This document shows, piece by piece, positions 1 through 7,563 of a DNA stretch of 12,325 nt. Within the stretch, counting starts at the first letter, position 1. The number at the start of each line of letters is the position of its first letter. The DNA is from an uncultured Clostridia bacterium (GTDB lineage: Bacteria; Bacillota; Clostridia; Oscillospirales; CAG-272), in contig CAMGGT010000006.1 of NCBI GenBank assembly GCA_946055715.1, positions 1 through 12,325 on the forward strand, read 5' to 3'. The position numbers and the translations under genes are program-made. Under the pieces are notes generated by a model. It worked only from the letters and a program-made list of their open reading frames with translations, was not told the DNA's origin and ran no database searches.

Positions 1-10
1 CAACAGCCCC
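1..10. repeat. Possible right arm of a third GGGGCTGTTG hairpin cut by the window edge
   Basis: The first ten bases, CAACAGCCCC, equal part of the right arm of the hairpins at 7221-7269 and 11663-11709. Like those, it lies beyond the 3' end of a gene. Only ten bases are visible and the T run that follows the other arms is absent, so this is a guess. Confidence 0.25.
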
Positions 11-103
11 AAGTGAATAAGTAGTAGTGAAGAGCGAAGAAGTGAAAGTGAGTTCCCGGCTTCCGGCAGAAGTCAACAGTAGGGATTTGCTCTGCGGTTT
101 TTC

Positions 104-153
104 CTCTTCGTTTTTTGTCGAAGAGAATTGCCGGGGGCATTTTTATTCTCTTC
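104..153. other. Overlapping inverted repeats downstream of the minus-strand operon
   Basis: Three arms share sequence: CTCTTCG (104-110) can pair with CGAAGAG (119-125), and GAAGAGAAT (120-128) can pair with ATTCTCTTC (145-153), with an inner TGCC/GGCA stem (129-132/136-139). The two outer pairings exclude each other. No gene is seen in 1-263. The role is unknown; it may be part of a 3' end structure. Confidence 0.45.
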
Positions 154-176
154 ACGCAAAGTTTTTGAGAGGGGGT

Positions 177-213
177 GTGGGGGACGGCCTTTTCTCAAAA
201 AGGCCTCCCCCAC
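177..213 (-). terminator. Strong hairpin after the operon end, possible terminator
   Basis: GTGGGGGA (177-184) pairs with TCCCCCAC (206-213), and inside it GGCCTTTT pairs with AAAAGGCC. This makes about 16 base pairs with a one-base bulge. It lies about 50 bases past the stop of the last minus-strand operon gene. No clear U run follows on the minus strand, so it may be an intergenic repeat or 3' stabiliser instead. TTTTTGAG (162-169) could also pair with CTCAAAAA (194-201), competing with the inner stem. Confidence 0.5.
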
Positions 214-263
214 GTGCGTCTTCTTTACATCGGCCTCCCCGCGTTGGCTTCCCCCGCGGGCGA

Positions 264-1244
264 TCAGTGGGTCATGCGGGCGGCGACTTCTTTGGTGATC
301 TCGTTTTCGGGTTTTTCGCCACGGAAGAAGCGTTCCGCGTCGTCCAGCAGGCGGCAGGTGATATAGTCGCGGCGGTCATAGGTGGGGCCGCACTGGTGGG
401 GAAAGAGGGTGATGTTGGGCAGGGTGTGAAAAGGGTGATCAGCGGGCAGTGGCTCCCTCTGATAGACATCCAGCACCGCCGAAAAGCGATTGCCTTTCAA
501 CGCTTCCAGCAGGGCCTCTTCGTCAATCACCTCGCCGCGGGCGGTGTTCAGAAACACGGCACCGGGTCGGAGCAGGGCAAAATGGTGCGCCCCAATCATG
601 TGATAGGTCTGCGGGGTGCGTGCCGTGTGGACAGACACCACATCGCAGACAGAAAAGATCTCGTCCAGGGCTGCATAGCGGATGCCCGTGCGCGCCGCAT
701 AGTCGGGGTCGGGGCGGGTGGAGTAGACCAGCGTCTCACAGCGGAAGCGCGCAAGCCATTCGATGACCAGGCGAGACACCGCACCCACCGAGACAATGCC
801 CACCTTCTTGTCCAGAAGGCCGCGGGTGCGGTTTTCAGGCCAGCCGCCCGCCTTGGTGAGGGCGGCGTTCTGCCCCATGTCCCGCAGAGCAAAGAGCATA
901 TAGGCAATGACACCCTCGGCCACCGACTCGGCATAGTAGCGGTTGCCGGACAGCACCGGAATGCCCGCGTCAAAAACATCCTCTGCGGCAATGCCGCCCA
1001 CCGTGCCGCCGGTGTGCGCCCACAGCTTCACATCCCCCAGGTCTGCAGCGTGCAGGGTCGGCTGTCCCCAGCCGGTCAGCAGCAGATCTGTGTCTTTTAG
1101 TTCGCGGCAAAGGGCCTCGCCGCCGAGGGGGTGTTCGGGGCAGAAGCGCACCTCACCCATGGTTTGCATACGCCGAAGCGTTTGGGGAGAGAAGAAACCC
1201 TCGCGCAGAGAAGCGCCAACATTCACAAAGATCCGCATACTCAT
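264..1244 (-). CDS. D-isomer-specific 2-hydroxyacid dehydrogenase family protein
   Basis: This 326-residue protein has the normal length and two-domain layout of the family, which interconverts 2-keto and D-2-hydroxy acids with NAD(P)H in the cytoplasm. The catalytic triad is visible: Arg236 in TARGE, Glu264 in REPLP and His283 in PHQCG. The Rossmann loop is odd: where the family has GxGxxG, residues 152-157 read SVGAVS, so the first and third glycines are serines. The end of the second strand reads YSTRP, with Ser/Arg where an Asp usually selects NAD, so NADP use is possible. A second ATG lies at 1238 (MSM start); 1244 is preceded by a weak AGGAT and is kept. It is the last gene of a three-gene operon, 57 bases after the isomerase. 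The substrate is not identifiable; a sugar-derived keto acid is likely from context. Confidence 0.88.
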   Translation of the reverse strand: MSMRIFVNVGASLREGFFSPQTLRRMQTMGEVRFCPEHPLGGEALCRELKDTDLLLTGWGQPTLHAADLGDVKLWAHTGGTVGGIAAEDVFDAGIPVLSGNRYYAESVAEGVIAYMLFALRDMGQNAALTKAGGWPENRTRGLLDKKVGIVSVGAVSRLVIEWLARFRCETLVYSTRPDPDYAARTGIRYAALDEIFSVCDVVSVHTARTPQTYHMIGAHHFALLRPGAVFLNTARGEVIDEEALLEALKGNRFSAVLDVYQREPLPADHPFHTLPNITLFPHQCGPTYDRRDYITCRLLDDAERFFRGEKPENEITKEVAARMTH

Positions 1245-1290
1245 CGCATCCTATCTTTTATTTGTTGTTTATGGTTGCTTTTGCCTTATC

Positions 1291-1316
1291 TGCATCTGCA
1301 TTTATTTGCATTTGCA
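1291..1316. repeat. TGCA-rich short repeat spanning a gene end and the spacer
   Basis: Units of TGCATC, TGCATTTAT and TGCATTTG follow each other across the stop codon of the isomerase gene. They encode its Lys-Cys-Lys-Cys-Lys tail. The core GCATTTGCA is also part of the hairpin repeat at 7221-7269, so this could be a decayed copy, but no paired arm is visible. Confidence 0.4.
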
Positions 1317-2111
1317 CTTGTCTTCATTTGTCTCGGCCGCCGCCCATGCCTCTGCCATAAAGGCAGCAAAATCATCCAGCAGGCGGTCGGGATCGTCGCA
1401 GACGCCGCGCAGCTCCGGTCGCCAGGCCGACTCCCATTCCAGCGAATAGTAGCCGTCATAGCCGTCACGGCGGGTCATCTGCACAAGCTCGCGCAGGGGC
1501 ACAGCCCCCTCGCCCAGGCGGGTATAGACCCAGTCGTGGGCATCCGGGTCGGTGGGGGGAAGGGCATCCTTGATGTGGATGTGGCGGATATAGCCCCGCA
1601 GGTTTGCCCATGTCTCTTTGATGGGCTCTCCGTCCTCCAACGGGTGCAGGCAGTCCCAGATGATCCCCAGCCGCGGGTGATCGACCGCGCGGAGCAGGGG
1701 CAGAAGGGATGCGGCGGTGGCATATTCGTTGTGGGTCTCGATGAGTACATCGGGGCCGCATTCGCACAGGCGGCCGAGAATATCCCGGATGCCGTCCGGT
1801 GAGATCGGCCGGGCAGGATCGGTCTTCTTTGGCCGAAAATTGCCTAAAAAGACGCGAACCCCCCGTATCCCGTCGCAAAACCATGAGGTCATCTGCTCAC
1901 ACCAGGCGGCCACCTTCTCTTCCGGCTCGGTGCCGAGAACGCAGATGGAAGAGCCGACGGAGCAAAGGGGAAAGTTACCCTTCACATAACTGCCGTCGGG
2001 GGCACACCGCACCTCGGCCGCCATGCGGTGGCGGCCGCACAGCGCAATCAGTTCATCGGGGAAAAAGTGTTGTACCGGCAGGGTGGAAAAGGCCAGTTTG
2101 GGTGTTGTCAC
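1302..2111 (-). CDS. Sugar phosphate isomerase/epimerase (xylose isomerase-like TIM barrel)
   Basis: The protein is 269 residues, near the usual size of this family, which isomerises or epimerises sugars and inositols with a divalent metal in the cytoplasm. Likely metal ligands are Glu125 in IETHNE, Asp153 and His156 in WDCLH, His179 in HIHIKD and Glu225 in SLEWE. The start is taken as GTG at 2111. AAAGGAG lies 8 bases upstream (2120-2126), and the start overlaps the stop of the upstream hydrolase as GTGA, which implies coupled translation. The longer open frame upstream of 2111 is antisense-like and unlikely. The C-terminus ends in KCKCK, encoded by a short repeat and probably without function. 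It is the middle gene of the operon and probably processes the sugar released by the hydrolase; its exact substrate is unknown. Confidence 0.85.
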   Translation of the reverse strand: MTTPKLAFSTLPVQHFFPDELIALCGRHRMAAEVRCAPDGSYVKGNFPLCSVGSSICVLGTEPEEKVAAWCEQMTSWFCDGIRGVRVFLGNFRPKKTDPARPISPDGIRDILGRLCECGPDVLIETHNEYATAASLLPLLRAVDHPRLGIIWDCLHPLEDGEPIKETWANLRGYIRHIHIKDALPPTDPDAHDWVYTRLGEGAVPLRELVQMTRRDGYDGYYSLEWESAWRPELRGVCDDPDRLLDDFAAFMAEAWAAAETNEDKCKCK

Positions 2112-5100
2112 GGCCGTGTCTCCTTTCCGTTTGCGGGTGCGTTTGTGTGCGGTTCGGCCGCAGGGGAAGCGGGGCGGGTACGGTAGGCGACAAGGTAGAG
2201 ATGATCCAGCCCGAAGGGGATCAGGGTAAAGGTGTCTGTGCGGTCGTCTGCCGAGGTGAAGGTCTGGATGTTGAACCAGATGCCGCGGGTGTAGGCAATG
2301 CGGTTGGGGCCAAGCGGGTTGCGCAGTGAGCCCACCAGCGTCATCTCCAGCATGTTGTCGCCCGCACACAGGCAGTGAGTGATGTCCACCTCGCTTGCAC
2401 GGTCAAATGCGGGACGGGCTTGCTTGCCGTTGACCCGCACAAGCGCCAGCTCTGCGTGCAGGCCGCAGAGCATCAGGGAATACCGTATCCCCGGCCGGGG
2501 CGAAAAGCCCTGCAGATGCTCGGTCAGGGTCGCACAACCGCAGTAAAAGGGCAGACCCTCTGCGGTGAGGTCGCGGCAGAAGCGGCTTGGCAGGCCGCCC
2601 TCAAGCACGGGCAGAATGCCCGCACCCGGCACGCCGGTCTGCGTGACGGCAAACGGACCGGCAATATACACCGGCTGGTATTCTATGTTGCCACCCGCCA
2701 CGGGGACAAGGCAGACCTCGTTTGTGCCCTCCCGCAAGGCGCCGTCAAGGGGATAGACCGCCACGCAGGGGTCAAAGGGGTGCTGCCCCGTGGGGGAAAG
2801 CGGTTGGCCGTTCAGCGTCACGGAGGACCAGTTTTCGGCACATTCCGCCAACAGATAATGCCCCGATCCTTTTGGAGAAGAGATGACAAAAGCGGCAGAA
2901 ATGCGGGATACCCCCCTCGATTTGATGTCGCAGGCATACCGCATATACGCCTCTTTGCCCTCTTCCTCCACTGAAAAGGTGTCCAGGAGCAGCAGGTTGG
3001 GGGCAGAGAGCGAGAGCGCGTGGGGGGCGGTCAGTTCTGCGGCAAACAGGGGCTTCTCTTGCGGCAGATAGACCGACTGTGCCTGCTCGTCCGGCAGAAT
3101 GGAAAGAAGAAGCGACCCACCCGCCGCCAGGTCTGCCGTGACGGCGGTGGTGCCGCCGGCAACCCTATACGCCACGGGGCGCACCTGACCGGTATACAGG
3201 TCGGGCGCGGTCACGCGGGCCGGGTAGGGTAGCCGCAGGCGCACCGGGCGTGCATCGGTGGGATCGGTGTTGTAGAGAAAACAGGTAAAGCCGCCGTCAC
3301 AGCGGCGCAGGGTGGAGCGGATGTCTGTCGCACAGTCGCCCTCGGGGGTCTCTACCCGCAAAGAGAAGTCGGAGAGTACGCGGCCGAGCATGCTGGGGGA
3401 GACGATCTCCGCACGCTGTGCCAAAGCGGCGCAGTCGGCACTCTGTCGGCCGTCGCACAGGGTGGGAAAACGCCCCACGGCCACCACACGCCCGCCGCCG
3501 TCCAGCAGTCGGCAGGCCAGCGCCAGCGTGGTGGCGCGAAGCGTGTGGCAGAAGGGCAGCACCAGCACGGTATACCGGCGTTCTCCCAGCACCAGGCGGC
3601 CGTCTTCCACGCGGGCAAACCGCGCCATCAGCTCTTCCGAGCCGTAGGCAAATTCCACATGCGCCTCCAGCAGGTTCTTTTCGGTCTCGCCCTGCCATCT
3701 GGCAATGCGTTCCCGCCGACGGTATTCGGGGTCGGCACCCGGGGCAGAGAGGGTATATTTGCTTTCAATGGGGTCAAGCACCAGCACATCTGCCGCCTGC
3801 TCGCCCTCGTGAAGCGCCCAGCCCAGCCGTGCCTGATAGTCCGCCAGGTATCTGTTGCTCTGCCAGAAAGGCGCATGGGCAGAGAATGTGGGCGGATGGT
3901 CGTATTTGCGCTGCCCCATCATGGAATAGGCCGTCACGTGCGGCACGACGGTGGTGATGCCTGCGTGCGCCAGATAGTCTGTCTGCCGCCGCTGGTCTTC
4001 AAAGGTCATGTCGTGCCCGCCGCCTGCAAAGGCCTCGCACAGGGTGGCCGGCTTCCCAAACTGCTCTGCCACGCTGCCGGCGCGGCGCAGATTGCGAAAG
4101 TCGCCGGTGCCGGCACCCAGGTGGTCGCAGGTGGGGTATTTTTCATAGTAGAACTGTAGCATCACATCGCTGTAAAGACCTTCGTTTGCCATCAGGTGGC
4201 CGCAGATGCCCACCCCCCAGGGGTTGCAGATGCGCGCCAGCTCCCCCACGAAGTTTTCGGCAAACAGACAGGTGACCAGCCGGATATAGTCGGCGCGCAC
4301 GGCTTCGGCACCCGACAGATCAAAAAACAGCTCCGGCAGATGGTCAAGGATGTCATAGCCGAACCGCTCGCAAAACAGCTCGGGCAGTTTTTCCGTCCAG
4401 GGCACGGCGTTCTTCTTTGCGCCGTACAGGTCCCATTTGACGGTGAGGTCGTCGGTGAAGGCGCCGGGGATGAGTTTGTTCTCTCCCATGTCGGAGAGAA
4501 AGCGGTCGGCGTATTTCCGATGGGTCTTGGCCGCAAAGGCGCGCGCCACATCCGGGTTCATCAGGTCCACATAGCTTTGTCCGCCGAACCGCGCGTTGCA
4601 CAACGGCGCACGCCATACATAGATGTAGAGGTCCCGCATGCCGTCGGGGGTGGGGCCTTCTTCGCCGTCCGGCACGGCAAATACTTCCGTTGGGGGCATC
4701 GGGTCGTCTTTGTGATAGCAGCGGAAGGCGGTGCCCTGTGCCGGTGCGTAGCGGTAATGCCGGCACAGGGTGACATCCTGCGGGTCGTGCGGGATGCGGT
4801 CATAGGCAAAAAACAGGTGCGTCTCCCGAAAGGCGGGATCCATGCCGGCCACGCTGTTTTTGCAGGTGCCGCTGGGCCATTGATACTCGTCATAGATCCA
4901 GGACTGCATGCCCTCCGCGCGTGCGCTTTCCACACAGACGGCGACCTTGTCCAGCCATTCGTCTGTCATGTAAGAGGTGGTCATACCGCTGCGCGCATGC
5001 ATGAAAAATCCGCCCCAGCCGGCTTCCTTCATACCGTGGATTTGGCGGCGCAGCTCGTCATCCTGCAGTTCTCCGTTCAGCGACCAGAACGAAATGGGTC

Positions 5101-5140
5101 GGTATAGGTTCGGTGGGTCGGCGAAACGATGCATATCCAT
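2108..5140 (-). CDS. Large glycoside hydrolase, GH106-like (alpha-L-rhamnosidase-related)
   Basis: This 1010-residue protein opens with RPISFWSLNGELQDDELRRQ and GGFFMHARSG (residues 14-52). That is the signature of the large clostridial hydrolases usually annotated as GH106-like, which resemble alpha-L-rhamnosidases. A TIM barrel covers roughly residues 10-440. Acidic residues that fit catalysis or sugar binding are TDD (229-231), GHLMANE (314-320) and CEAFAGGGHD (368-377). A glutamine-amidotransferase-like or trimerisation-type domain follows (about 440-600), then beta-sandwich domains (about 690-985) with a typical VRVNGK stretch, and a Pro/Ala-rich tail. No signal peptide is present, so it acts in the cytoplasm on imported oligosaccharide. 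The start is ATG at 5140 with AAAGGAG 9 bases upstream; an in-frame ATG at 5206 has no such site. It is the first gene of the operon. Family level is fairly sure; substrate is not. Confidence 0.8.
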   Translation of the reverse strand: MDMHRFADPPNLYRPISFWSLNGELQDDELRRQIHGMKEAGWGGFFMHARSGMTTSYMTDEWLDKVAVCVESARAEGMQSWIYDEYQWPSGTCKNSVAGMDPAFRETHLFFAYDRIPHDPQDVTLCRHYRYAPAQGTAFRCYHKDDPMPPTEVFAVPDGEEGPTPDGMRDLYIYVWRAPLCNARFGGQSYVDLMNPDVARAFAAKTHRKYADRFLSDMGENKLIPGAFTDDLTVKWDLYGAKKNAVPWTEKLPELFCERFGYDILDHLPELFFDLSGAEAVRADYIRLVTCLFAENFVGELARICNPWGVGICGHLMANEGLYSDVMLQFYYEKYPTCDHLGAGTGDFRNLRRAGSVAEQFGKPATLCEAFAGGGHDMTFEDQRRQTDYLAHAGITTVVPHVTAYSMMGQRKYDHPPTFSAHAPFWQSNRYLADYQARLGWALHEGEQAADVLVLDPIESKYTLSAPGADPEYRRRERIARWQGETEKNLLEAHVEFAYGSEELMARFARVEDGRLVLGERRYTVLVLPFCHTLRATTLALACRLLDGGGRVVAVGRFPTLCDGRQSADCAALAQRAEIVSPSMLGRVLSDFSLRVETPEGDCATDIRSTLRRCDGGFTCFLYNTDPTDARPVRLRLPYPARVTAPDLYTGQVRPVAYRVAGGTTAVTADLAAGGSLLLSILPDEQAQSVYLPQEKPLFAAELTAPHALSLSAPNLLLLDTFSVEEEGKEAYMRYACDIKSRGVSRISAAFVISSPKGSGHYLLAECAENWSSVTLNGQPLSPTGQHPFDPCVAVYPLDGALREGTNEVCLVPVAGGNIEYQPVYIAGPFAVTQTGVPGAGILPVLEGGLPSRFCRDLTAEGLPFYCGCATLTEHLQGFSPRPGIRYSLMLCGLHAELALVRVNGKQARPAFDRASEVDITHCLCAGDNMLEMTLVGSLRNPLGPNRIAYTRGIWFNIQTFTSADDRTDTFTLIPFGLDHLYLVAYRTRPASPAAEPHTNAPANGKETRP
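2120..2126 (-). promoter_or_regulatory. Ribosome binding site that fixes the isomerase GTG start
   Basis: On the minus strand AAAGGAG lies 8 bases before GTG at 2111. It sits inside the last codons of the hydrolase gene, as expected for a translationally coupled pair. Confidence 0.8.
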
Positions 5141-5173
5141 GGTTGCTCTCTCCTTTGTACGAAAGTCCGGCAG

Positions 5174-5205
5174 GGCACCGTCGGTGCCGCCGGGAAGCGG
5201 CGGCA
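5174..5205 (-). promoter_or_regulatory. Two competing hairpins in the hydrolase operon leader
   Basis: GGCACC (5174-5179) pairs with GGTGCC (5183-5188), and TGCCGCC (5185-5191) pairs with GGCGGCA (5199-5205). The two stems share 5185-5188 and cannot form fully together. They lie between the proposed promoter at 5235-5263 and the ribosome site at 5150-5156, so they are in the mRNA leader. A regulatory role is inference only. Confidence 0.4.
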
Positions 5206-5234
5206 TTCGTCAGATGGGGGCTTGTCTCGCTCAC

Positions 5235-5263
5235 ATTATATCTGCTTCGACGGCCAAAAACAA
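5235..5263 (-). promoter_or_regulatory. Probable promoter of the hydrolase-isomerase-dehydrogenase operon
   Basis: On the minus strand a perfect TATAAT (5235-5240) lies 17 bases after TTGTTT (5258-5263), a weak -35. Transcription would begin near 5228 and give a leader of almost 90 bases before the ATG at 5140. Confidence 0.6.
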
Positions 5264-5410
5264 GCGCAAAAAGAGAGAAGAAAAGCGCCCGGTTTTGGCC
5301 GATTGCACAAAACGCAAAAAATCGTTGTTAAAACTGTCAAATCACAGGGGACAAATTCGGCGAAATGTTACAAAAATTGTGTCTTGAAATAAAACGAAAG
5401 GCGCGGGCGG

Positions 5411-5439
5411 TTGACATTTTGCTTTTTTTTTGATAAAGT
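5411..5439 (+). promoter_or_regulatory. Promoter of the solute-binding protein gene
   Basis: A consensus TTGACA (5411-5416) is followed after 17 bases by TAAAGT (5434-5439), preceded by TG-A, which is an extended -10 element. The spacer holds a run of eight T before the TG. The start of transcription should be near 5446, about 93 bases upstream of the ATG. The gene-free span 5141-5538 thus holds two divergent promoters; I see no clear operator in it. Confidence 0.75.
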
Positions 5440-5459
5440 AATGATGTATAAGCATACAC

Positions 5460-5497
5460 GGGCCAAAGCCCCGCGTTTGCAGAGGCCAAAGCTCCGC
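5460..5497 (+). repeat. Tandem GGCCAAAGCYCCGC repeat forming two small stem-loops
   Basis: GGCCAAAGCCCCGC (5461-5474) recurs as GGCCAAAGCTCCGC (5484-5497), one mismatch, 23 bases apart. Each copy can fold on a CAAA loop: GGGC/GCCC in the first, and GAG-C/GCTC with one bulged G in the second. The C-to-T change in the right arm is matched by a G-to-A change in the left arm. It lies in the transcribed leader of the binding-protein gene. Confidence 0.5.
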
Positions 5498-5538
5498 ACA
5501 GAGGAGTTCCGGACCCCACCCTATGAAAGGAAAAAACC

Positions 5539-7098
5539 ATGAAAAAAGTACGCGCACTTCTGATCTGCCTCGTTTTGCTTCTGTGTGCGGTCCTTCTATG
5601 CTCCTGTCAGGACGAGGGCGGAGAGACGACAACAGCCCCCTCCACCACCACCCGTCCGGGCGGCGTCACCGACAAGTGGACAGACAAGGACTTCGGTGCC
5701 ACGACCCTGAAACTTCAACTCTCCGAATATACCGACTCCGAGTTCACCTCCGGCGGTAAAAAGTATATGCAGGGGCCGGATAACAGCAGTTCCGACCGGG
5801 TGCAGAACATCGTTTACACCCGCAACGAAAACGCCAAATCCGAGCTGAACCTCAACATCAGTTATTACTACATCAACAAGGGCTGGTCGCTGGCTTCGGC
5901 CGAGATCATCAACACCGAAAACGGCGGTTCCGACTGCCCCGACATGTATTGCGACATGATCTATGACATGATGATCGCCACCATGCAGGGCTGCTTCCGC
6001 AATCTCTACACCCTCACCACCGCCTCCGGCAAGGGCAATTTTGAGTTTACCGACGAAAACGGCTTCCTGTGCGACTTTATGGAAGGCCTGTCCATGAGCC
6101 GCGACAAAATGTACCTCATCGGCAGCCGCTACTATATGGACATTGTCCGCGCCATGATGGTCATGCCCGTCAACATCGACATGTATGAGTCCAAATACGG
6201 CGACATTTCCGAGTTCTATCAGGACATCATCGACGGCGAATGGACATGGGACTACCTGATGAAGGTGGCCAAAACCGTCTATAACGACAAGACAGGCGAC
6301 GGCACCAGCATGGATGACATCCTCGGCTTCGTTGCCGAGACAAACGGCGGCATGGGCGCTTCGGGCATCATGTATTCCACCGCGCTTGAGATCGTCGACA
6401 CGGAAGTGTTGAGCGACGGTTCCTATGCGTTCTCCTACAAGTCGGATAACCCGCAGCTCATCGCCATCTTTACCAAGATCGCCGAGGCCTTCTCGCAGGA
6501 CGGTATCCTTGCCTGCCAAACCACGGGTGACCAGGTGGGCGCCATCCGCGATAAGTTTGCTTCCGGCACGCTGGTGTTCGGCGGCTGCATCATGATGGGC
6601 TCGGTGGAAGCCGAGACCTATCAGGCCATGGACCAGTCCTTCGGTCTGATCCCCATTCCCAAGATCAGCAACGATAACAATTATCAGTACAATACCCTCA
6701 TTCACAATGTCGGCAAGTGCGGTGCCATCTCTCTGCATACCCAGCGCCCCGAAGCCATCTCGGCCTACATTCAGTACTGCACCGAAAACTCTGCCGAGCT
6801 GATGAACGAATACTACAACTACGCCATGAAGTACAAATACACCTCCGACGCCGGCACCGCGGAAATGCTGGATATGATCTATGACAACATCGTTTCCATC
6901 CGCGAAAAGGCGCTGGAAGACATCATCGGCGCACAGAACTCCGAGGCGGGTACCTACAAGTGGCACAGTCAGCTCATCTCCGACGCCAAGGACTTCAAGA
7001 CCAACGCAGACCAGATCGGCACCGTGTATACCACCGCCATCCAGATCAAGCAGGCCGTGCTTGAAAACCTGCGCGAGACCTGGAAGAATCTGCCCTGA
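5539..7098 (+). CDS. Extracellular solute-binding lipoprotein (ABC sugar uptake, family 1-like)
   Basis: The protein is 519 residues. It begins with a lipoprotein signal: MKK, a hydrophobic stretch, then LCSC with Cys23 as the probable lipidated residue. A Thr/Pro/Gly linker (about residues 27-43) tethers the binding domain to the outer face of the membrane. The rest resembles family 1 sugar-binding proteins of clostridial ABC importers, including the IDGEWTWDYLMKVAKTVY and DKTGDGTSMDDILGF type stretches. AAAGGA lies 7 bases upstream of the ATG. Its role is to capture a carbohydrate and hand it to membrane permeases. No permease or ATPase gene follows, so the partners are encoded elsewhere. 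Its divergent position beside the hydrolase operon suggests the same substrate. The long minus-strand open frame opposite it is a codon-bias shadow. Confidence 0.88.
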   Translation: MKKVRALLICLVLLLCAVLLCSCQDEGGETTTAPSTTTRPGGVTDKWTDKDFGATTLKLQLSEYTDSEFTSGGKKYMQGPDNSSSDRVQNIVYTRNENAKSELNLNISYYYINKGWSLASAEIINTENGGSDCPDMYCDMIYDMMIATMQGCFRNLYTLTTASGKGNFEFTDENGFLCDFMEGLSMSRDKMYLIGSRYYMDIVRAMMVMPVNIDMYESKYGDISEFYQDIIDGEWTWDYLMKVAKTVYNDKTGDGTSMDDILGFVAETNGGMGASGIMYSTALEIVDTEVLSDGSYAFSYKSDNPQLIAIFTKIAEAFSQDGILACQTTGDQVGAIRDKFASGTLVFGGCIMMGSVEAETYQAMDQSFGLIPIPKISNDNNYQYNTLIHNVGKCGAISLHTQRPEAISAYIQYCTENSAELMNEYYNYAMKYKYTSDAGTAEMLDMIYDNIVSIREKALEDIIGAQNSEAGTYKWHSQLISDAKDFKTNADQIGTVYTTAIQIKQAVLENLRETWKNLP

Positions 7099-7220
7099 CG
7101 ATACAAGCCGGGGCGGTCTGCCAATCGGATGACGCTTCCGTAGGACGCCGGGCAACTGAATGCCTTTCGGCTGTATGTCCATATGCCCGACGGTCGGCAG
7201 TCCGGGTCCTTCCCGGATAA

Positions 7221-7269
7221 AAAGGGGCTGTTGCAAATGCGACAAATCTGCATTTGCAACAGCCCCTTT
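7221..7269. repeat. Perfect 20-bp hairpin repeat (GGGGCTGTTGCA family), probable two-way terminator
   Basis: The left arm at 7221-7240 and right arm at 7250-7269 are exact reverse complements around a nine-base loop GACAAATCT. A run of A before the left arm gives a U run on the minus strand, and only CTTT follows on the plus strand. It lies between the end of the binding-protein gene and the end of the small minus-strand gene, so it could stop transcription from both sides. The same sequence recurs in degenerate form at 11663-11709. Confidence 0.8.
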
Positions 7270-7531
7270 CCCGTGGCAACAAAGCGGAAGAAGCCGAAGC
7301 CCGGCAATCCTTCGGTCGGATGTTCTGCCCGTGCTTTTTCCATATTCATCTGTTTCGACAGAGCGACTGCGCGCGGCAATTCTCACATCCACGGGGCGGC
7401 ATCACAATGCTTATACGGTTTCCGAGGTTTTGTGGCGCATTTGCGGATGTGCGGCAAAAAGCATCCGCATGGCTGCGAGATCATTGCGCTGCCTGAAGAT
7501 GAAAAATTGTGTGGTTTCCGAATGGCAACGC

Positions 7532-7560
7532 TTGACGAAACCGCCTCGTTGTGCTACAAT
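7532..7560 (+). promoter_or_regulatory. Strong plus-strand promoter pointing into an antisense gene
   Basis: TTGACG (7532-7537), a 17-base spacer and TACAAT (7555-7560), with a TG-C extended -10, make a near-consensus promoter. Transcription would start near 7567, at the stop codon of the minus-strand gene 7564-7755. The transcript would run antisense across that gene and could continue to the DUF2156 gene at 8007. Confidence 0.65.
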
Positions 7561-7563
7561 CTT

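Larger units (their letters stand above)
7099..7563. other. Gene-free stretch between convergent genes
   Basis: I see no convincing coding sequence here: the open frames lack ribosome sites and any recognisable family, and cross the palindromic repeat. Contents are a small TCCGGG/CCCGGA stem (7201-7216), the perfect hairpin at 7221-7269, an inverted pair GCGGATG/CATCCGC around 7444-7469, and a strong plus-strand promoter at 7532-7560. Confidence 0.6.

Noticed and set aside
27..1100. 357-codon plus-strand open frame
   Set aside because: It is antisense to the dehydrogenase, which has a clear catalytic triad; the plus-strand translation resembles no family and crosses the 3' hairpins.
5350..5383. 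Near-inverted repeat GACAAATT / AATTGTGTC as a regulator operator
   Set aside because: Imperfect, AT-rich and with a 17-base gap; no regulator gene is in the window to support it.
5596..7392. 598-codon open frame on the minus strand
   Set aside because: It lies opposite the binding-protein gene and extends over the perfect hairpin; its protein is low in family-like features and there is no ribosome site. It is a shadow of GC-rich third positions.
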